Source of the DNA: an uncultured Collinsella sp.
GTDB lineage: Bacteria > Actinomycetota > Coriobacteriia > Coriobacteriales > Coriobacteriaceae
Assembly: GCA_944321445.1 (NCBI GenBank)
Contig: CALULJ010000015.1
Location: 1 to 46,823 of the forward strand
DNA: 46,823 nt
Reading direction: 5' to 3'
Each line of letters opens with the position of its first letter. Position 1 is the first letter of the stretch. Made by a program: the position numbers and the translations under genes. The notes under the pieces were generated by a model, which saw only the letters and a list, made by a program, of their open reading frames with translations, did not search any database and was not told the DNA's origin. Shown piece after piece: positions 29,501-37,256 of the stretch.

Positions 29501-29937
29501 ATCGCACCACCTCGCGCATCTCCATCGACGCGACCAAGCAGGACTGCATCAACGCCATGATCACGCGCGCTTACGACTACATCGGCACGCCCTACATTTG
29601 GGATTACTCTTGCGCCCCCGGCGTGGGCGTGGATTGCGCGGGCCTCGTTATGCAGTGCCTCTACGCGTGCGGCATGGACCTTTCGCCCATGAACCCGTGG
29701 GATCATTACTATACGCCCGGGCACGATCAGTACGCTAACTACATGTGGACGAGCGGTCGCTTCCAGAAGCTCTCGTTCTCGCAGCGCAAAGTGGGCGACC
29801 TGGTGTGCTACCCCGGTCATATCGCCATCTACATCGGTAACGACCGTATCATCGAGGCGTGGCCCGGCGCGGGCGTGCGCACCGCGAACGTCTACCACAT
29901 GAGCGGCATCCGCGGCGTGCTCCGTCCGTTCGTGTAG
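26563..29937 (+). CDS. Giant secreted GH25 lysozyme - RICIN repeats - NlpC/P60 protein
   Basis: A 1124-residue exported wall enzyme with two hydrolases. It begins with a signal peptide (PAAFAED), then an acidic Glu/Val-rich stretch to ~residue 140. A GH25 muramidase domain follows (~150-340), with GIDVSEANG at its start and the acidic catalytic-site motif FYDLEDETL. Residues ~366-945 hold twelve ricin-type beta-trefoil subrepeats, each ending in an AQRW-like QxW/QxF signature and carrying KVLDV-GS-NGANVQ, enough for four RICIN domains that should bind sugars. A C-terminal NlpC/P60 domain (~985-1124) has Cys1025 in VDCAGLVMQC and His1086 in CYPGHIAIYIG. It could cut both glycan and peptide. 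The ATG 26563 is 6 bases after GGAGGG; ATG 26557 abuts it and is unlikely. Confidence 0.88.
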   Translation: MVRLRAAATVMLSALLTVAPVCAPAAFAEDVAAGQEQLVDALSVEVTDEPVVEGVEAEPVEDDAVLEEHDALAVEDDVIEEDEGSAPTDPVTGDEAVDASEVEAPAEETEEDAAEFVAVNSWRYADGVLVEDAAGAKTVFSVDALALPEGATARGIDVSEANGEIDWDAVAEAGVDFAIIRMGSMQDGVWVADAQWERNVAECERVGIAWGAYVYGLARDAEQATVEAEQAISALGGYSPDLPVFYDLEDETLPEGVLDELAQAFCSAVDEAGYQAGVYAPADWWGSRLTDEVAQTWCAWVADYTGAERASEAVRAQQFTAAGEVPGVTGQVGLSFWYGDPFEAIELAATADVDELAQTYADEIPDGVYAIVGNDAGRKVLDVAAGSSANGANVQIYASNATNAQRWRVSHDENGFLTITCVGSGKVLDVNAGKAKAGTNVQQYQSNGTRAQKWVAVPVGDTYKLMSALGESLVLDVSAGSTANGANIQIYTDNGTAAQRFRFVSAEPTVEASGDSMPAGWFVLEPASAAGFAVDVASASNNNGANVQLYKANGTMAQMYTFESVDGFYQIRAAHSGKVLDVDSGDVVPGANVQQWDSNATNRNAQFAAIDNGDGTWSFVNRANGLALTAMGSSNCANVAVTTYGPTAAQRFTLKAVDHLIAEGIYNLSMASSTKYVIDVASASCADSAQIQLYESNGTFAQRWRIDEVDGKDNTYTIESLNSGKRLAATGASSIGQRDPSNDISQQWVPTISKGAVVFESAAYEDRVIAAAAIGNSQKLGLVASNASGLCSFKLTSSNDTIPNGSYFIRMASAPGTVLDVASGSTANGANVQVYAKNNSLAQKWDITRNSDGTYTILSAVSGKALDVQGGSASSGTNVQQYTKNGSAAQKWRITYSGGGFKITSALSSKLVLDVNGGSSANFSNVQIYTDNGSRGGQRFTFEKTSYTPVYRGWQNPKQYYQVSNVSVTIPHQGQGIFGYRTTSRISIDATKQDCINAMITRAYDYIGTPYIWDYSCAPGVGVDCAGLVMQCLYACGMDLSPMNPWDHYYTPGHDQYANYMWTSGRFQKLSFSQRKVGDLVCYPGHIAIYIGNDRIIEAWPGAGVRTANVYHMSGIRGVLRPFV

Positions 29938-29991
29938 CGGCTGCGGGGTAAGAGCGCCTAAAGCTCAAGGACTTCTGGTTCCGTTACAATG

Positions 29992-30025
29992 CTGCCCGTA
30001 CGGCCCTTGCCGTGCGGGCAGTTTT
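29992..30025 (+). terminator. Intrinsic terminator of the GH25 gene
   Basis: A 12-bp stem (29992-30003 with 30010-30021, one G-U pair) is followed by TTTT. A TACAAT just before it (29985-29990) could be a -10 box, in which case the hairpin would act as an attenuator for uvrC; the simple terminator reading is preferred. Confidence 0.7.
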
Positions 30026-30107
30026 CGTTCCGTGCGGCAGCATGCCCGCCCGCGATGGGCGTGCGGTGCCGCGACATCGCTTGTTCGCAATGAGACCCGG
30101 GTGTGCC

Positions 30108-32081
30108 ATGGCGCAAGACGCTTCCTCTATACGCCCCTCCCGTGGGGACCAGTCCTTTTCCGAGCACCTGGCGGAACTATCCGCCCAGGTGTCCCAGGTG
30201 CCTACCTGTCCGGGTTGCTACCTGTGGAAGGATGCGGACGGCGAAGTCATCTACGTGGGCAAGGCGAAGAACCTGCGTGCCCGCATGAAGCAATACGTTA
30301 CGCTGTCCGACGAGCGCGAGAAAATTCCGCTCATGATGCAGATCGTCGCGAGCTTCGATTACATCGTGGTCGACACCGAGCACGAGGCGCTCGTGCTCGA
30401 GCGCAACCTCATCGGGCAGTACCACCCGTACTTCAATGTCGACTACAAGGACGATAAAAGCTATCCCTACATCGCGGTGACGCACGCCGATCTGTTCCCC
30501 GCCATTAAATACACACGCGAGAAGCACAAACCGGGCACGCGCTACTTCGGGCCCTACACGGACGCCCGCGCGGCGCGCGAGACCATCGATACGCTGCGTA
30601 AGGTCACGCCCATCTGCTCGGCCACGTGCGCGGAGTGGAAGCGCGTGCGCCGCCTGCTGGAAAAGCATCCCGACGATGCCGACATCATCGGCCTCATCTG
30701 CGCCCAGAAGGGGCGCCCGTGTTTCGACTACCACGTGGGGCGCGGCCCGGGCGTGTGCGCCGGCATGATCGACCCTGCCGACTACGCCAAAAACGTGCGT
30801 CGTGTGGAGCGATTTTTGTCCGGCCAGCGGCGCGAGCTGGTGGGGGAGCTTAAAGGCGAGATGGCAGAAGCGGCGGCTGACCTGGATTTCGAGCGCGCCG
30901 GGCGCATCAAGCGTCGCCTGGAGGTCATCGACGGGCTCGACGACCGCCAACAGGTCGTGTTCCCCACGAGCGTGGACATCGACCTCATCGGCTTCTATCG
31001 CGAAGAGACGATCGCGGGCGTATGCGTTTTCGCGGTGCGCGAGGGTCGCACGGTCCGCAGCTGCGAGTTCATTTTGGATAAGGGCCTCGACGTCTCCGAA
31101 GAGGAGCTCGTGGGCGGCTTCGTCAAGCGCTACTACGACGAGACGGCCGATATTCCCGCCGAGGTCGATATCGCCGTCGAGCTCGAGGACGCCGAGGTCG
31201 TCGGCGCCTGGCTCACGGGCAAGCGCGGACGCAAGTGCACGGTGCACCGTCCTCAGCGCGGCGAGAAGCGCCATTTGCTGGAGACGTGCGAGCGCAATGC
31301 GCGCCATGCCCTCATGCGCTACATGATGCGCACGGGATACGCGGATGACCGCACGAACCAGGCTCTGCTGCAGCTTGAGAGCGCCCTTGCCCTCGATGCG
31401 CCGCCGATGCGCATCGAGTGCTTCGATATTTCGACCATCCACGGCCGCTTCACGGTGGCCTCGATGGTGGTGTTCACCAACGGCAAGCCAGATAAAAGCC
31501 AGTACCGCCGTTTCAAGATTCGCACCGAGCTCACCGAGGCGAACGACTTCGTGTCGATGTCCGAGGTGCTGGGGCGCCGCTACGCGCCGGAGCGCATGGC
31601 CGACGAGCGCTTTGGGTCCCGGCCCGACCTGCTGGTGGTCGACGGCGGCAAGCCGCAGCTCACGGCTGCCATGCGCCAGCTCGAGCAGCTGGGCCTCGAC
31701 ATCCCGGTGTGCGGCCTTGCCAAGGCAGATGAGGAGGTGTTCGTCCCGTGGGACGAGACGCCGGTGGTGCTGCCCAATGGCTCGGCGTCGCTCTATCTCA
31801 TCAAGCAGGTGCGCGACGAGTCGCACCGCTTTGCCATCACGTTTCACCGCGAGCTGCGCGACAAGGCCATGACGGTATCGGTGCTCGACGAGGTCGAGGG
31901 CGTGGGCCCCACGCGCAAGCGGGCGATCATGAAGCACTTCGGCTCGATGAAGCGGCTGCGCGCCGCGAGCGCGGAGGAGATCGCCGAGGTCAAGGGCGTG
32001 CCCGAGCAGGTGGCGCAGGCGGTTTACGACACGCTGCGCGCCTGGGAGGCCGAGCGGCAGAACCCCGTGTCGGAAGAGTAG
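30108..32081 (+). CDS. uvrC: Excinuclease ABC subunit C
   Basis: Makes the 3' and 5' incisions around UvrB-bound DNA damage. The 657-residue protein has an N-terminal GIY-YIG nuclease (GCYLWKDADGEVIYVGKAKNLRAR), a central UVR domain for UvrB (~residue 250, DLDFERAGRIKRRLEVIDG), an RNase H-like nuclease core with IECFDISTIHG and LLVVDGGKPQL, and C-terminal helix-hairpin-helix motifs (VEGVGPTRKRAIMKHF). The start 30108 gives a normal length and a nearby GGGTG; ATG codons upstream at 30090 and 30012 would add sequence that overlaps the terminator. In many Actinobacteria rapZ follows uvrC; here ~9 kb of other genes separate them. Confidence 0.95.
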   Translation: MAQDASSIRPSRGDQSFSEHLAELSAQVSQVPTCPGCYLWKDADGEVIYVGKAKNLRARMKQYVTLSDEREKIPLMMQIVASFDYIVVDTEHEALVLERNLIGQYHPYFNVDYKDDKSYPYIAVTHADLFPAIKYTREKHKPGTRYFGPYTDARAARETIDTLRKVTPICSATCAEWKRVRRLLEKHPDDADIIGLICAQKGRPCFDYHVGRGPGVCAGMIDPADYAKNVRRVERFLSGQRRELVGELKGEMAEAAADLDFERAGRIKRRLEVIDGLDDRQQVVFPTSVDIDLIGFYREETIAGVCVFAVREGRTVRSCEFILDKGLDVSEEELVGGFVKRYYDETADIPAEVDIAVELEDAEVVGAWLTGKRGRKCTVHRPQRGEKRHLLETCERNARHALMRYMMRTGYADDRTNQALLQLESALALDAPPMRIECFDISTIHGRFTVASMVVFTNGKPDKSQYRRFKIRTELTEANDFVSMSEVLGRRYAPERMADERFGSRPDLLVVDGGKPQLTAAMRQLEQLGLDIPVCGLAKADEEVFVPWDETPVVLPNGSASLYLIKQVRDESHRFAITFHRELRDKAMTVSVLDEVEGVGPTRKRAIMKHFGSMKRLRAASAEEIAEVKGVPEQVAQAVYDTLRAWEAERQNPVSEE

Positions 32082-32120
32082 GGTCGCTTCAGACCGAAGC
32101 GGTATCTCAAGCGAACAGAA

Positions 32121-32152
32121 GAAGCGGCGGGCCATGTTCGACCCGCCGCTTC
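32121..32152 (+). terminator. Hairpin after uvrC
   Basis: An 11-bp perfect GC-rich stem (32121-32131 with 32142-32152) stands 39 bases after the stop. It lacks a T-run, so termination efficiency is uncertain. Confidence 0.55.
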
Positions 32153-32287
32153 ATGTCGCGCAGATTTCCATATCATAAAAAGGACGAAACGGACAAGCGA
32201 ATCCATTTTGCCCATACGCCACATGGCTACCATGGGTTCATGGCGAGCGGTTTCGCGCCTTCTGAATGAGGGGGTGGATTGTTGGGA

Positions 32288-32299
32288 TGGTATAGACCA
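32288..32299. promoter_or_regulatory. Candidate GntR-family operator 1
   Basis: TGGTATAGACCA contains GTATAGAC, an exact fit to the GntR core consensus GTMTAKAC, and resembles sites of amino-sugar regulators such as DasR/NagR. It lies in the 453-bp gap before the transporter genes. The gap 32153-32287 shows nothing else clear. Confidence 0.5.
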
Positions 32300-32343
32300 C
32301 AGGGCGAAACGGCGCAGCGTAGACAGTGTGGTCCTAACTGGTA

Positions 32344-32358
32344 TGGTGGTTACCACCA
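32344..32358. promoter_or_regulatory. Candidate operator 2 (15-bp palindrome)
   Basis: TGGTGGTTACCACCA has two perfect seven-base arms around one T. It repeats the TGGT...ACCA outline of operator 1, 45 bases downstream, with another TGGTCC/TGGTATGG stretch between. Confidence 0.5.
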
Positions 32359-32444
32359 AATTAAGCAAAGGTCAAGAAAAACGTAAACGGTCGAAAATAC
32401 CGGCTGCGCGTCGCTTTGGCCGTTCGCCGCCGCGTGGATGTTGC

Positions 32445-32455
32445 GAAACGGTTTC
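32445..32455. promoter_or_regulatory. GAAAC-G-GTTTC dyad upstream of the transporter promoter
   Basis: A perfect five-base dyad within TTGCGAAACGGTTTCCA lies about 25-30 bases before the -10-like TAGTATAAG (32477-32485). It could be a site for a LacI-type or catabolite regulator; this is a guess from shape and position. Confidence 0.35.
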
Positions 32456-32476
32456 CACGTTATCGTGAAATGCGTC

Positions 32477-32485
32477 TAGTATAAG
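32477..32485 (+). promoter_or_regulatory. Likely -10 region of the transporter operon
   Basis: TAGTATAAG offers overlapping TAGTAT and TATAAG boxes about 50 bases before the lipoprotein start. No consensus -35 is present at 17 bases, consistent with an activator- or repressor-controlled promoter. Confidence 0.4.
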
Positions 32486-32534
32486 CGCGCTGCTGTCGCG
32501 AGACGGTAGCGCGGGCACAATGATTGGAGTGCTC

Positions 32535-34151
32535 ATGGATATCAAGAACAAGAGCCTGTCGCGCCGCGCGTTCCTGGGAGTCACCGGGGCTACCGCGACG
32601 GTCGCCGGCCTCGGTCTGGCTGGCTGCGGCGGTGGCGGCGACGACACCGCGGGCGGTTCGGGCGCTGCTTCTGGTGGCACCGCCGGTGGCGGCACCATCA
32701 CGGCCGGCTCCGCGTACGCTCCCTCCGAGTACAATCCGACCAAGACCTCCTCGGCGTTCTGCCTGGGCTCCAACTGGCACGTGCTCGAGGGCCTCTATGG
32801 CACCGATCCGCACGACTACAGCACCTTCCCCGAGCTCGCCACCGGCGATCCCGAGCAGGTTGACGACACCACGTTCACCATCACCATCCGCGAGGGCGCT
32901 GCTTTCTCCGATGGCAACCCGGTGACCACCGCCGACATCGTCGAGTCCTTCGACCGCACCAAGGCCGACGCGACCTACTCCGCGTTCCTGTCGCCCATCG
33001 ATTCGCTCGAGGCCACCGACGACACCACCATCACCGTCAAGACCGCTATCGCCAACTTCTCGCTCCTGAAGGAGCGCCTGGCGCTCGTCCGTGTCTTCCC
33101 GGCTGGCACCTCCGACGACGATCTGAGCTCCAAGCCCATCGGCTCCGGTCCGTGGATGTACGACGAGATCACCGACAACACCGTCGACCTGCTCCCCAAC
33201 CCCGAGTACAACGGCGATCACGCCGCCAAGGACGAGGGCCTGCACTACGACATTCTCGTTGACGCCACTGCCCGCATGACCGCCCAGCAGCAGGGCACCA
33301 CGCTCGTCATGGAGTCCGTCACCGCTGACGCCATCGACCTCATCAAGGACGCTGGCTGCAAGGTCGATACGGTCCAGGGCTTCGGCACCCGCTTCATCAT
33401 GTTCAACACCAAGAAGGCTCCGTGGGACAACAAGACCGCCCGTCAGGCCGTCATGTATGCCATCAACACCGAGCAGATGATCGAGAACATCTTCAACGGT
33501 CTCGCCGCCACCGCGTCCTCCTACATCCCGCAGGACTTCCCCAACTACCAGGAGGCCGCTACGGTCTACACCTATGACCAGGAGAAGGCCAAGTCCCTGC
33601 TCAGCGAGGCCGGCGTGACCCCGGGTGCCCTGAAGATTCGCTGCACCGACAACACCCAGGCTTCCGGCATGGCCACCCAGGCCAAGCAGGACCTCGACGC
33701 CCTCGGCTTCACCTGCGAGATCGCCGAAGAGACCTCCGCGGCCACCTATGCGGCCATCGACGGCGGCTCCGACGACTTCGACATCCTGATCGCCCCTGGC
33801 GATCCGTCCTGCTGGGGCGCCGACCCCGACCTGCTCCTCAACTGGTGGTACGGCGACAACGTCTGGCAGCAGACCCGTACCGGTTGGGGCGGCTCCGCTG
33901 AGTTCGCTCAGATTCGCGAGCTCATGACCACCGCTCTGGGCCAGTCCGGCGACGAGCAGCAGGCCACCTGGAAGCAGGTCTACGACATCATCGCCGACAA
34001 CGCGGTCCTGTATCCGCTGATCCATGTCCAGACCGTGACCGCCTCTTGGGACGACGCTTCCAAGAGCCCCTCTGGCACCGCCATCGAGGGCTTCGCGGGC
34101 ATCGGCACCACGGGCATGAGCTTCATCGACTGCAACACGGTCAGCGCGTAG
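32535..34151 (+). CDS. Family 5 solute-binding lipoprotein, probable sialic acid ABC importer
   Basis: A 538-residue extracellular lipoprotein that captures substrate for the permeases downstream. A twin-arginine signal (SRRAFLG, residues 9-15) and lipobox LAGC with Cys31 are followed by a short Gly/Ser linker and the SBP_bac_5 fold used for peptides, nickel and some sugars (GLYGTDPHDYSTFPELA, GAAFSDGNPVTTADIVESF). Although the family is named for peptides, the nanA, nanK and nanE genes downstream make sialic acid the best guess; family 5 systems for sialic acid are known (SatABCD of Haemophilus ducreyi). GGAG precedes ATG 32535. Codon use is strongly C-ending, like gap and pgk, suggesting high expression. 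Confidence 0.85.
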   Translation: MDIKNKSLSRRAFLGVTGATATVAGLGLAGCGGGGDDTAGGSGAASGGTAGGGTITAGSAYAPSEYNPTKTSSAFCLGSNWHVLEGLYGTDPHDYSTFPELATGDPEQVDDTTFTITIREGAAFSDGNPVTTADIVESFDRTKADATYSAFLSPIDSLEATDDTTITVKTAIANFSLLKERLALVRVFPAGTSDDDLSSKPIGSGPWMYDEITDNTVDLLPNPEYNGDHAAKDEGLHYDILVDATARMTAQQQGTTLVMESVTADAIDLIKDAGCKVDTVQGFGTRFIMFNTKKAPWDNKTARQAVMYAINTEQMIENIFNGLAATASSYIPQDFPNYQEAATVYTYDQEKAKSLLSEAGVTPGALKIRCTDNTQASGMATQAKQDLDALGFTCEIAEETSAATYAAIDGGSDDFDILIAPGDPSCWGADPDLLLNWWYGDNVWQQTRTGWGGSAEFAQIRELMTTALGQSGDEQQATWKQVYDIIADNAVLYPLIHVQTVTASWDDASKSPSGTAIEGFAGIGTTGMSFIDCNTVSA

Positions 34152-34206
34152 CCTCTGTCGACGGCTGAGTCTCCGTGTATGACGGCGGAGACGCATACGG
34201 ACGTCT

Positions 34207-34245
34207 GAGGGGCCCGGGCACAGGTAGGCTCGGGCCCCTCTTTAT
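34207..34245 (+). terminator. Intercistronic hairpin after the binding-protein gene
   Basis: A 13-bp stem (34207-34219 with 34228-34240, one G-U pair) is followed by TTTAT, 55 bases after the lipoprotein gene. In ABC operons such hairpins protect the binding-protein mRNA or partly terminate, so more binding protein than permease is made. Confidence 0.75.
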
Positions 34246-34272
34246 CGATACGGCATAGAGAGAGGAGAGGGT

Positions 34273-35238
34273 ATGAACAACCTTCTGCGCCTTGTCGGAC
34301 GGCGTATCATCGCGCTGCCGATTATGGCCTTGGGCGTCACCCTGCTCGTTTTCTTCCTCATGTCCTTCACCGACCCCTCCATTCCCGCGCGCACCGTCCT
34401 CGGTGAGGGCGCGTCCCCGGAGGCCGTCGAGGAGTACATGGACGAGCATGGCATGAATGACCCGTGGCCTGTCCGTTACGTCGACTACATCGGCGGTCTT
34501 GTCCAGGGTGACCTGGGCACCTACGGCAGCCGCCAGACCCCGGTGGCCGATGCCATCGCGTCGGCGCTGCCCATCACGATGCAGCTCACGTTCTTCGGCC
34601 TTTTGCTCGCCGCGATCTTCTCGTTCACGCTCGGTGTCATCTCGGCACTCTATCGAGACAAGTGGCCAGATCAGATCATACGTGTGATATCCATCGCGGG
34701 TATCGCCACGCCGTCGTTCTGGCTGGCGGTCCTGCTCATTCTGTGTGTCTCAGTTGGACACCTCACGCGCGTCTTCCCGTCTTCCGGCGCGCTTCCCGAC
34801 CTGTTCACCAACCCCGCCGGCTATTTCGGTCGCATGATCATGCCCGCCATCGCCCTGGCCTTCCCGGTCATCGGTCAGATGACGCGTATCGTGCGTACCG
34901 CTATGGTCGAGGAGCTTGATAAGGACTACGTTCAGACGGCGCGCGGCAGCGGCATTCCCGAGAAGGTCGTCATCGCTAAGAACGTTCTGCGCAACGCCCT
35001 CATCACCCCCGTCACCACGCTCGGTCTGAAGATCGGTTACCTCATGGGCGGCGCGGTCGTCATCGAGGTCATCTTCGCCCTCCCCGGCATGGGCACGCTC
35101 ATCCAGCAGGGCATCACCGGTGGCGAGATCACGCTCGTTCAGGGCGTCGTCGTGGTCGTGGCCTTGGCCTTCGTCATCATCAACATCGTGGTTGATATGC
35201 TCTACCTGCTCATCAACCCGCGCATTAGGACGGTGTAG
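34273..35238 (+). CDS. ABC importer permease (OppB/DppB type)
   Basis: A 321-residue inner-membrane permease with six transmembrane segments. The N-terminal RRIIALPIMALGVTLLVFFLM, the GDLGTYGSRQTPVADAI loop and the EAA-like motif ARGSGIPEKVVIAKNVLRNALITPV are typical of OppB/DppB proteins. It forms the channel with the permease domain of the next gene. GAGAGGAGAGGG gives a strong ribosome site. Five bases separate it from the following gene. Confidence 0.93.
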   Translation: MNNLLRLVGRRIIALPIMALGVTLLVFFLMSFTDPSIPARTVLGEGASPEAVEEYMDEHGMNDPWPVRYVDYIGGLVQGDLGTYGSRQTPVADAIASALPITMQLTFFGLLLAAIFSFTLGVISALYRDKWPDQIIRVISIAGIATPSFWLAVLLILCVSVGHLTRVFPSSGALPDLFTNPAGYFGRMIMPAIALAFPVIGQMTRIVRTAMVEELDKDYVQTARGSGIPEKVVIAKNVLRNALITPVTTLGLKIGYLMGGAVVIEVIFALPGMGTLIQQGITGGEITLVQGVVVVVALAFVIINIVVDMLYLLINPRIRTV

Positions 35239-35243
35239 GCCCC

Positions 35244-37256
35244 ATGACTAAGAATAAGACCGCCCAGCTCGAGAAGGCTGCGTCCAAGGGTTTGAAGTTC
35301 AGCGGCATCAAGCAGATGAGCCTGCCGAGCAAGATCTCACTCGTCCTGCTCGTCCTGGTCGCGCTGTCCGCCATCCTGGCGCCCCTCATCGCTCCGCACG
35401 ATCCGCTCGAGATCACCAAGGCGTATCAGCCGCCCAACGGCGACTATCTCTTCGGTACCGATAACGCGGGTCGCGACATTCTTTCGCGCATGCTCTACGG
35501 TGGCCGTTACTCGCTCGTGATCGGCTTCGGCGCGACCCTGTTCGCGCTCGTCCTCGGCTCCATCATCGGTGCCATCGCGGCCGTTTCGCGCAAGGCCATC
35601 TCCGAGGTCATCATGCGCATCCTCGACGTGATCATGTCCATCCCGGGCATCGCCCTCGCGGCCATCCTGGTTCTCATCTTGGGCAACTCCGTTCCGGCCA
35701 TCATCTTCTCCATCGGCTTCATGTACACCCCGCAGATCGCGCGCATCGTCCGCGCCAACGTGGTGTCCGAGTACGGCGAGGACTACGTCCGTGCCGTCAT
35801 CGTGTCCGGTGCCCAGGCGCCCTGGATTCTCATGAAGCACGTTCTGCGCAACTGCATCGCGCCGATCATGGTCTTCACGGTCACGCTTGTCGCTGACGCC
35901 ATCATCTTCGAGGCCTCCCTGACCTTCATCGGCGCCGGTATCGCCGAGCCCACCCCCACGTGGGGCAACATCCTGTCCTCCGCACGCGACGGCGTTCTGC
36001 TCGGTCGCTGGTGGCAGGCGCTGTTCCCGGGTATCGCGATCATGATCACCTGCCTTGCGCTGAACATCCTCTCCGAGGGCCTCACCGACGCCATGGCCGC
36101 CGCTCCGTCTGCTCCCGTCTCCAACGAGAACGCCGAGAGCCGTCGCGAGGCCGACCTGCTCGTCGCCGACCCCGTCCGTGCCTACAAGGAGCAGGCTGAC
36201 TCCCTGGCCCGTCGCCTCGGCGCCCTGCGCGAAGTCGAACTTGCGCGTACCGATCGTCGCGTGCCCGACTACAACGTCAAGCCGATCCTTCAGGTTAAGA
36301 ACCTCTCCATCGGCTTCCCGCGCCACGGTGATGTCCACGTGGTCGACAACGTCTCCTTCGACGTCCGTCCCGGTCAGTGCATGGCGCTCGTGGGCGAGTC
36401 CGGCTGCGGCAAGTCCATCACCACCAAGACCATCATGAACCTCCTGCCCGATTCCGCTCGCATCCAGGGCGAGATTCTCTACAAGGGCCAGGACCTCCTG
36501 AAGCTTTCGAAGGAAGAGCACCGCAAGCTGCTCGGCCACGAGCTCGCGATGGTCTACCAGGACTCCCTGTCCTCGCTCAACCCCTCGATGCTCATCTCTG
36601 CGCAGATGAAGCAGCTCACGAGCCGCGGCGGCACCCGCAGCGCCGAGGAGCTCCTCGAGCTCGTCGGCCTCGACCCCAAGCGCACGCTCGAGAGCTATCC
36701 GCACGAGCTGTCCGGCGGCCAGTGCCAGCGCGTCATCATCGCCATGGCGCTCACGCGCGACCCGTCGCTCGTGATCTGCGACGAGCCCACCACCGCACTC
36801 GACGTGACGGTGCAAAAGCAGGTCATCAAGCTTCTGAACAACCTGCAGAAGCAGCTCGGCTTCGCCATGATCTTCGTATCGCACGACCTGGCACTCGTTG
36901 CCGAGGTCGCCTCCGAGATCACCGTCATGTATGCCGGCCAGGTCGTTGAGTCCGCCCCCACCAAGGAGCTGCTCACCAACCCGATCCACGAGTACACCCA
37001 GGGCCTGCTCGGCGCCGTCCTCTCCATCGAGGCCCACGACGGCACCCGCCTGCACCAGGTTCCCGGCTCCGTTCCGAGCCCGGCGGACTTCCCCGCGGGT
37101 GACCGCTTCGCGCCGCGTTCGAGCCATCCCACGGTCGGCCTCGACGTGCACCCCATCCTGAAGCCCGTTCCCGGTGCCGATCATCACCTGGTCTCCGAGA
37201 TTCCGGATGCGGAGCTTGCCAAGAATGGTCTCGTTTCCCGACTGGAGGTGAGGTAG
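35244..37256 (+). CDS. ABC importer permease-ATPase fusion (OppC-OppD type)
   Basis: A 670-residue fusion of two subunits normally encoded separately. Residues 1 to ~285 are an OppC/DppC-like permease (FGTDNAGRDILSRMLYGGRYSL, six helices, the EAA-like SGAQAPWILMKHVLRNCIAPI). A ~60-residue polar linker leads to an OppD/DppD-type ATPase from ~residue 345, with Walker A GESGCGKS near 384, signature LSGGQCQRV and Walker B LVICDEPTTALD. Both halves look intact, so this is a true fusion and not a frameshift. It would pair with the permease upstream and the ATPase downstream in a SBP-permease-fusion-ATPase importer, an organisation I recall from some sialic acid systems. Confidence 0.92.
   Translation: MTKNKTAQLEKAASKGLKFSGIKQMSLPSKISLVLLVLVALSAILAPLIAPHDPLEITKAYQPPNGDYLFGTDNAGRDILSRMLYGGRYSLVIGFGATLFALVLGSIIGAIAAVSRKAISEVIMRILDVIMSIPGIALAAILVLILGNSVPAIIFSIGFMYTPQIARIVRANVVSEYGEDYVRAVIVSGAQAPWILMKHVLRNCIAPIMVFTVTLVADAIIFEASLTFIGAGIAEPTPTWGNILSSARDGVLLGRWWQALFPGIAIMITCLALNILSEGLTDAMAAAPSAPVSNENAESRREADLLVADPVRAYKEQADSLARRLGALREVELARTDRRVPDYNVKPILQVKNLSIGFPRHGDVHVVDNVSFDVRPGQCMALVGESGCGKSITTKTIMNLLPDSARIQGEILYKGQDLLKLSKEEHRKLLGHELAMVYQDSLSSLNPSMLISAQMKQLTSRGGTRSAEELLELVGLDPKRTLESYPHELSGGQCQRVIIAMALTRDPSLVICDEPTTALDVTVQKQVIKLLNNLQKQLGFAMIFVSHDLALVAEVASEITVMYAGQVVESAPTKELLTNPIHEYTQGLLGAVLSIEAHDGTRLHQVPGSVPSPADFPAGDRFAPRSSHPTVGLDVHPILKPVPGADHHLVSEIPDAELAKNGLVSRLEVR

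Noticed and set aside
27304-29898. 864-codon minus-strand frame opposite the GH25 gene
   Set aside because: Its repeats only mirror the ricin repeats of the plus-strand gene; no start context or recognisable fold.
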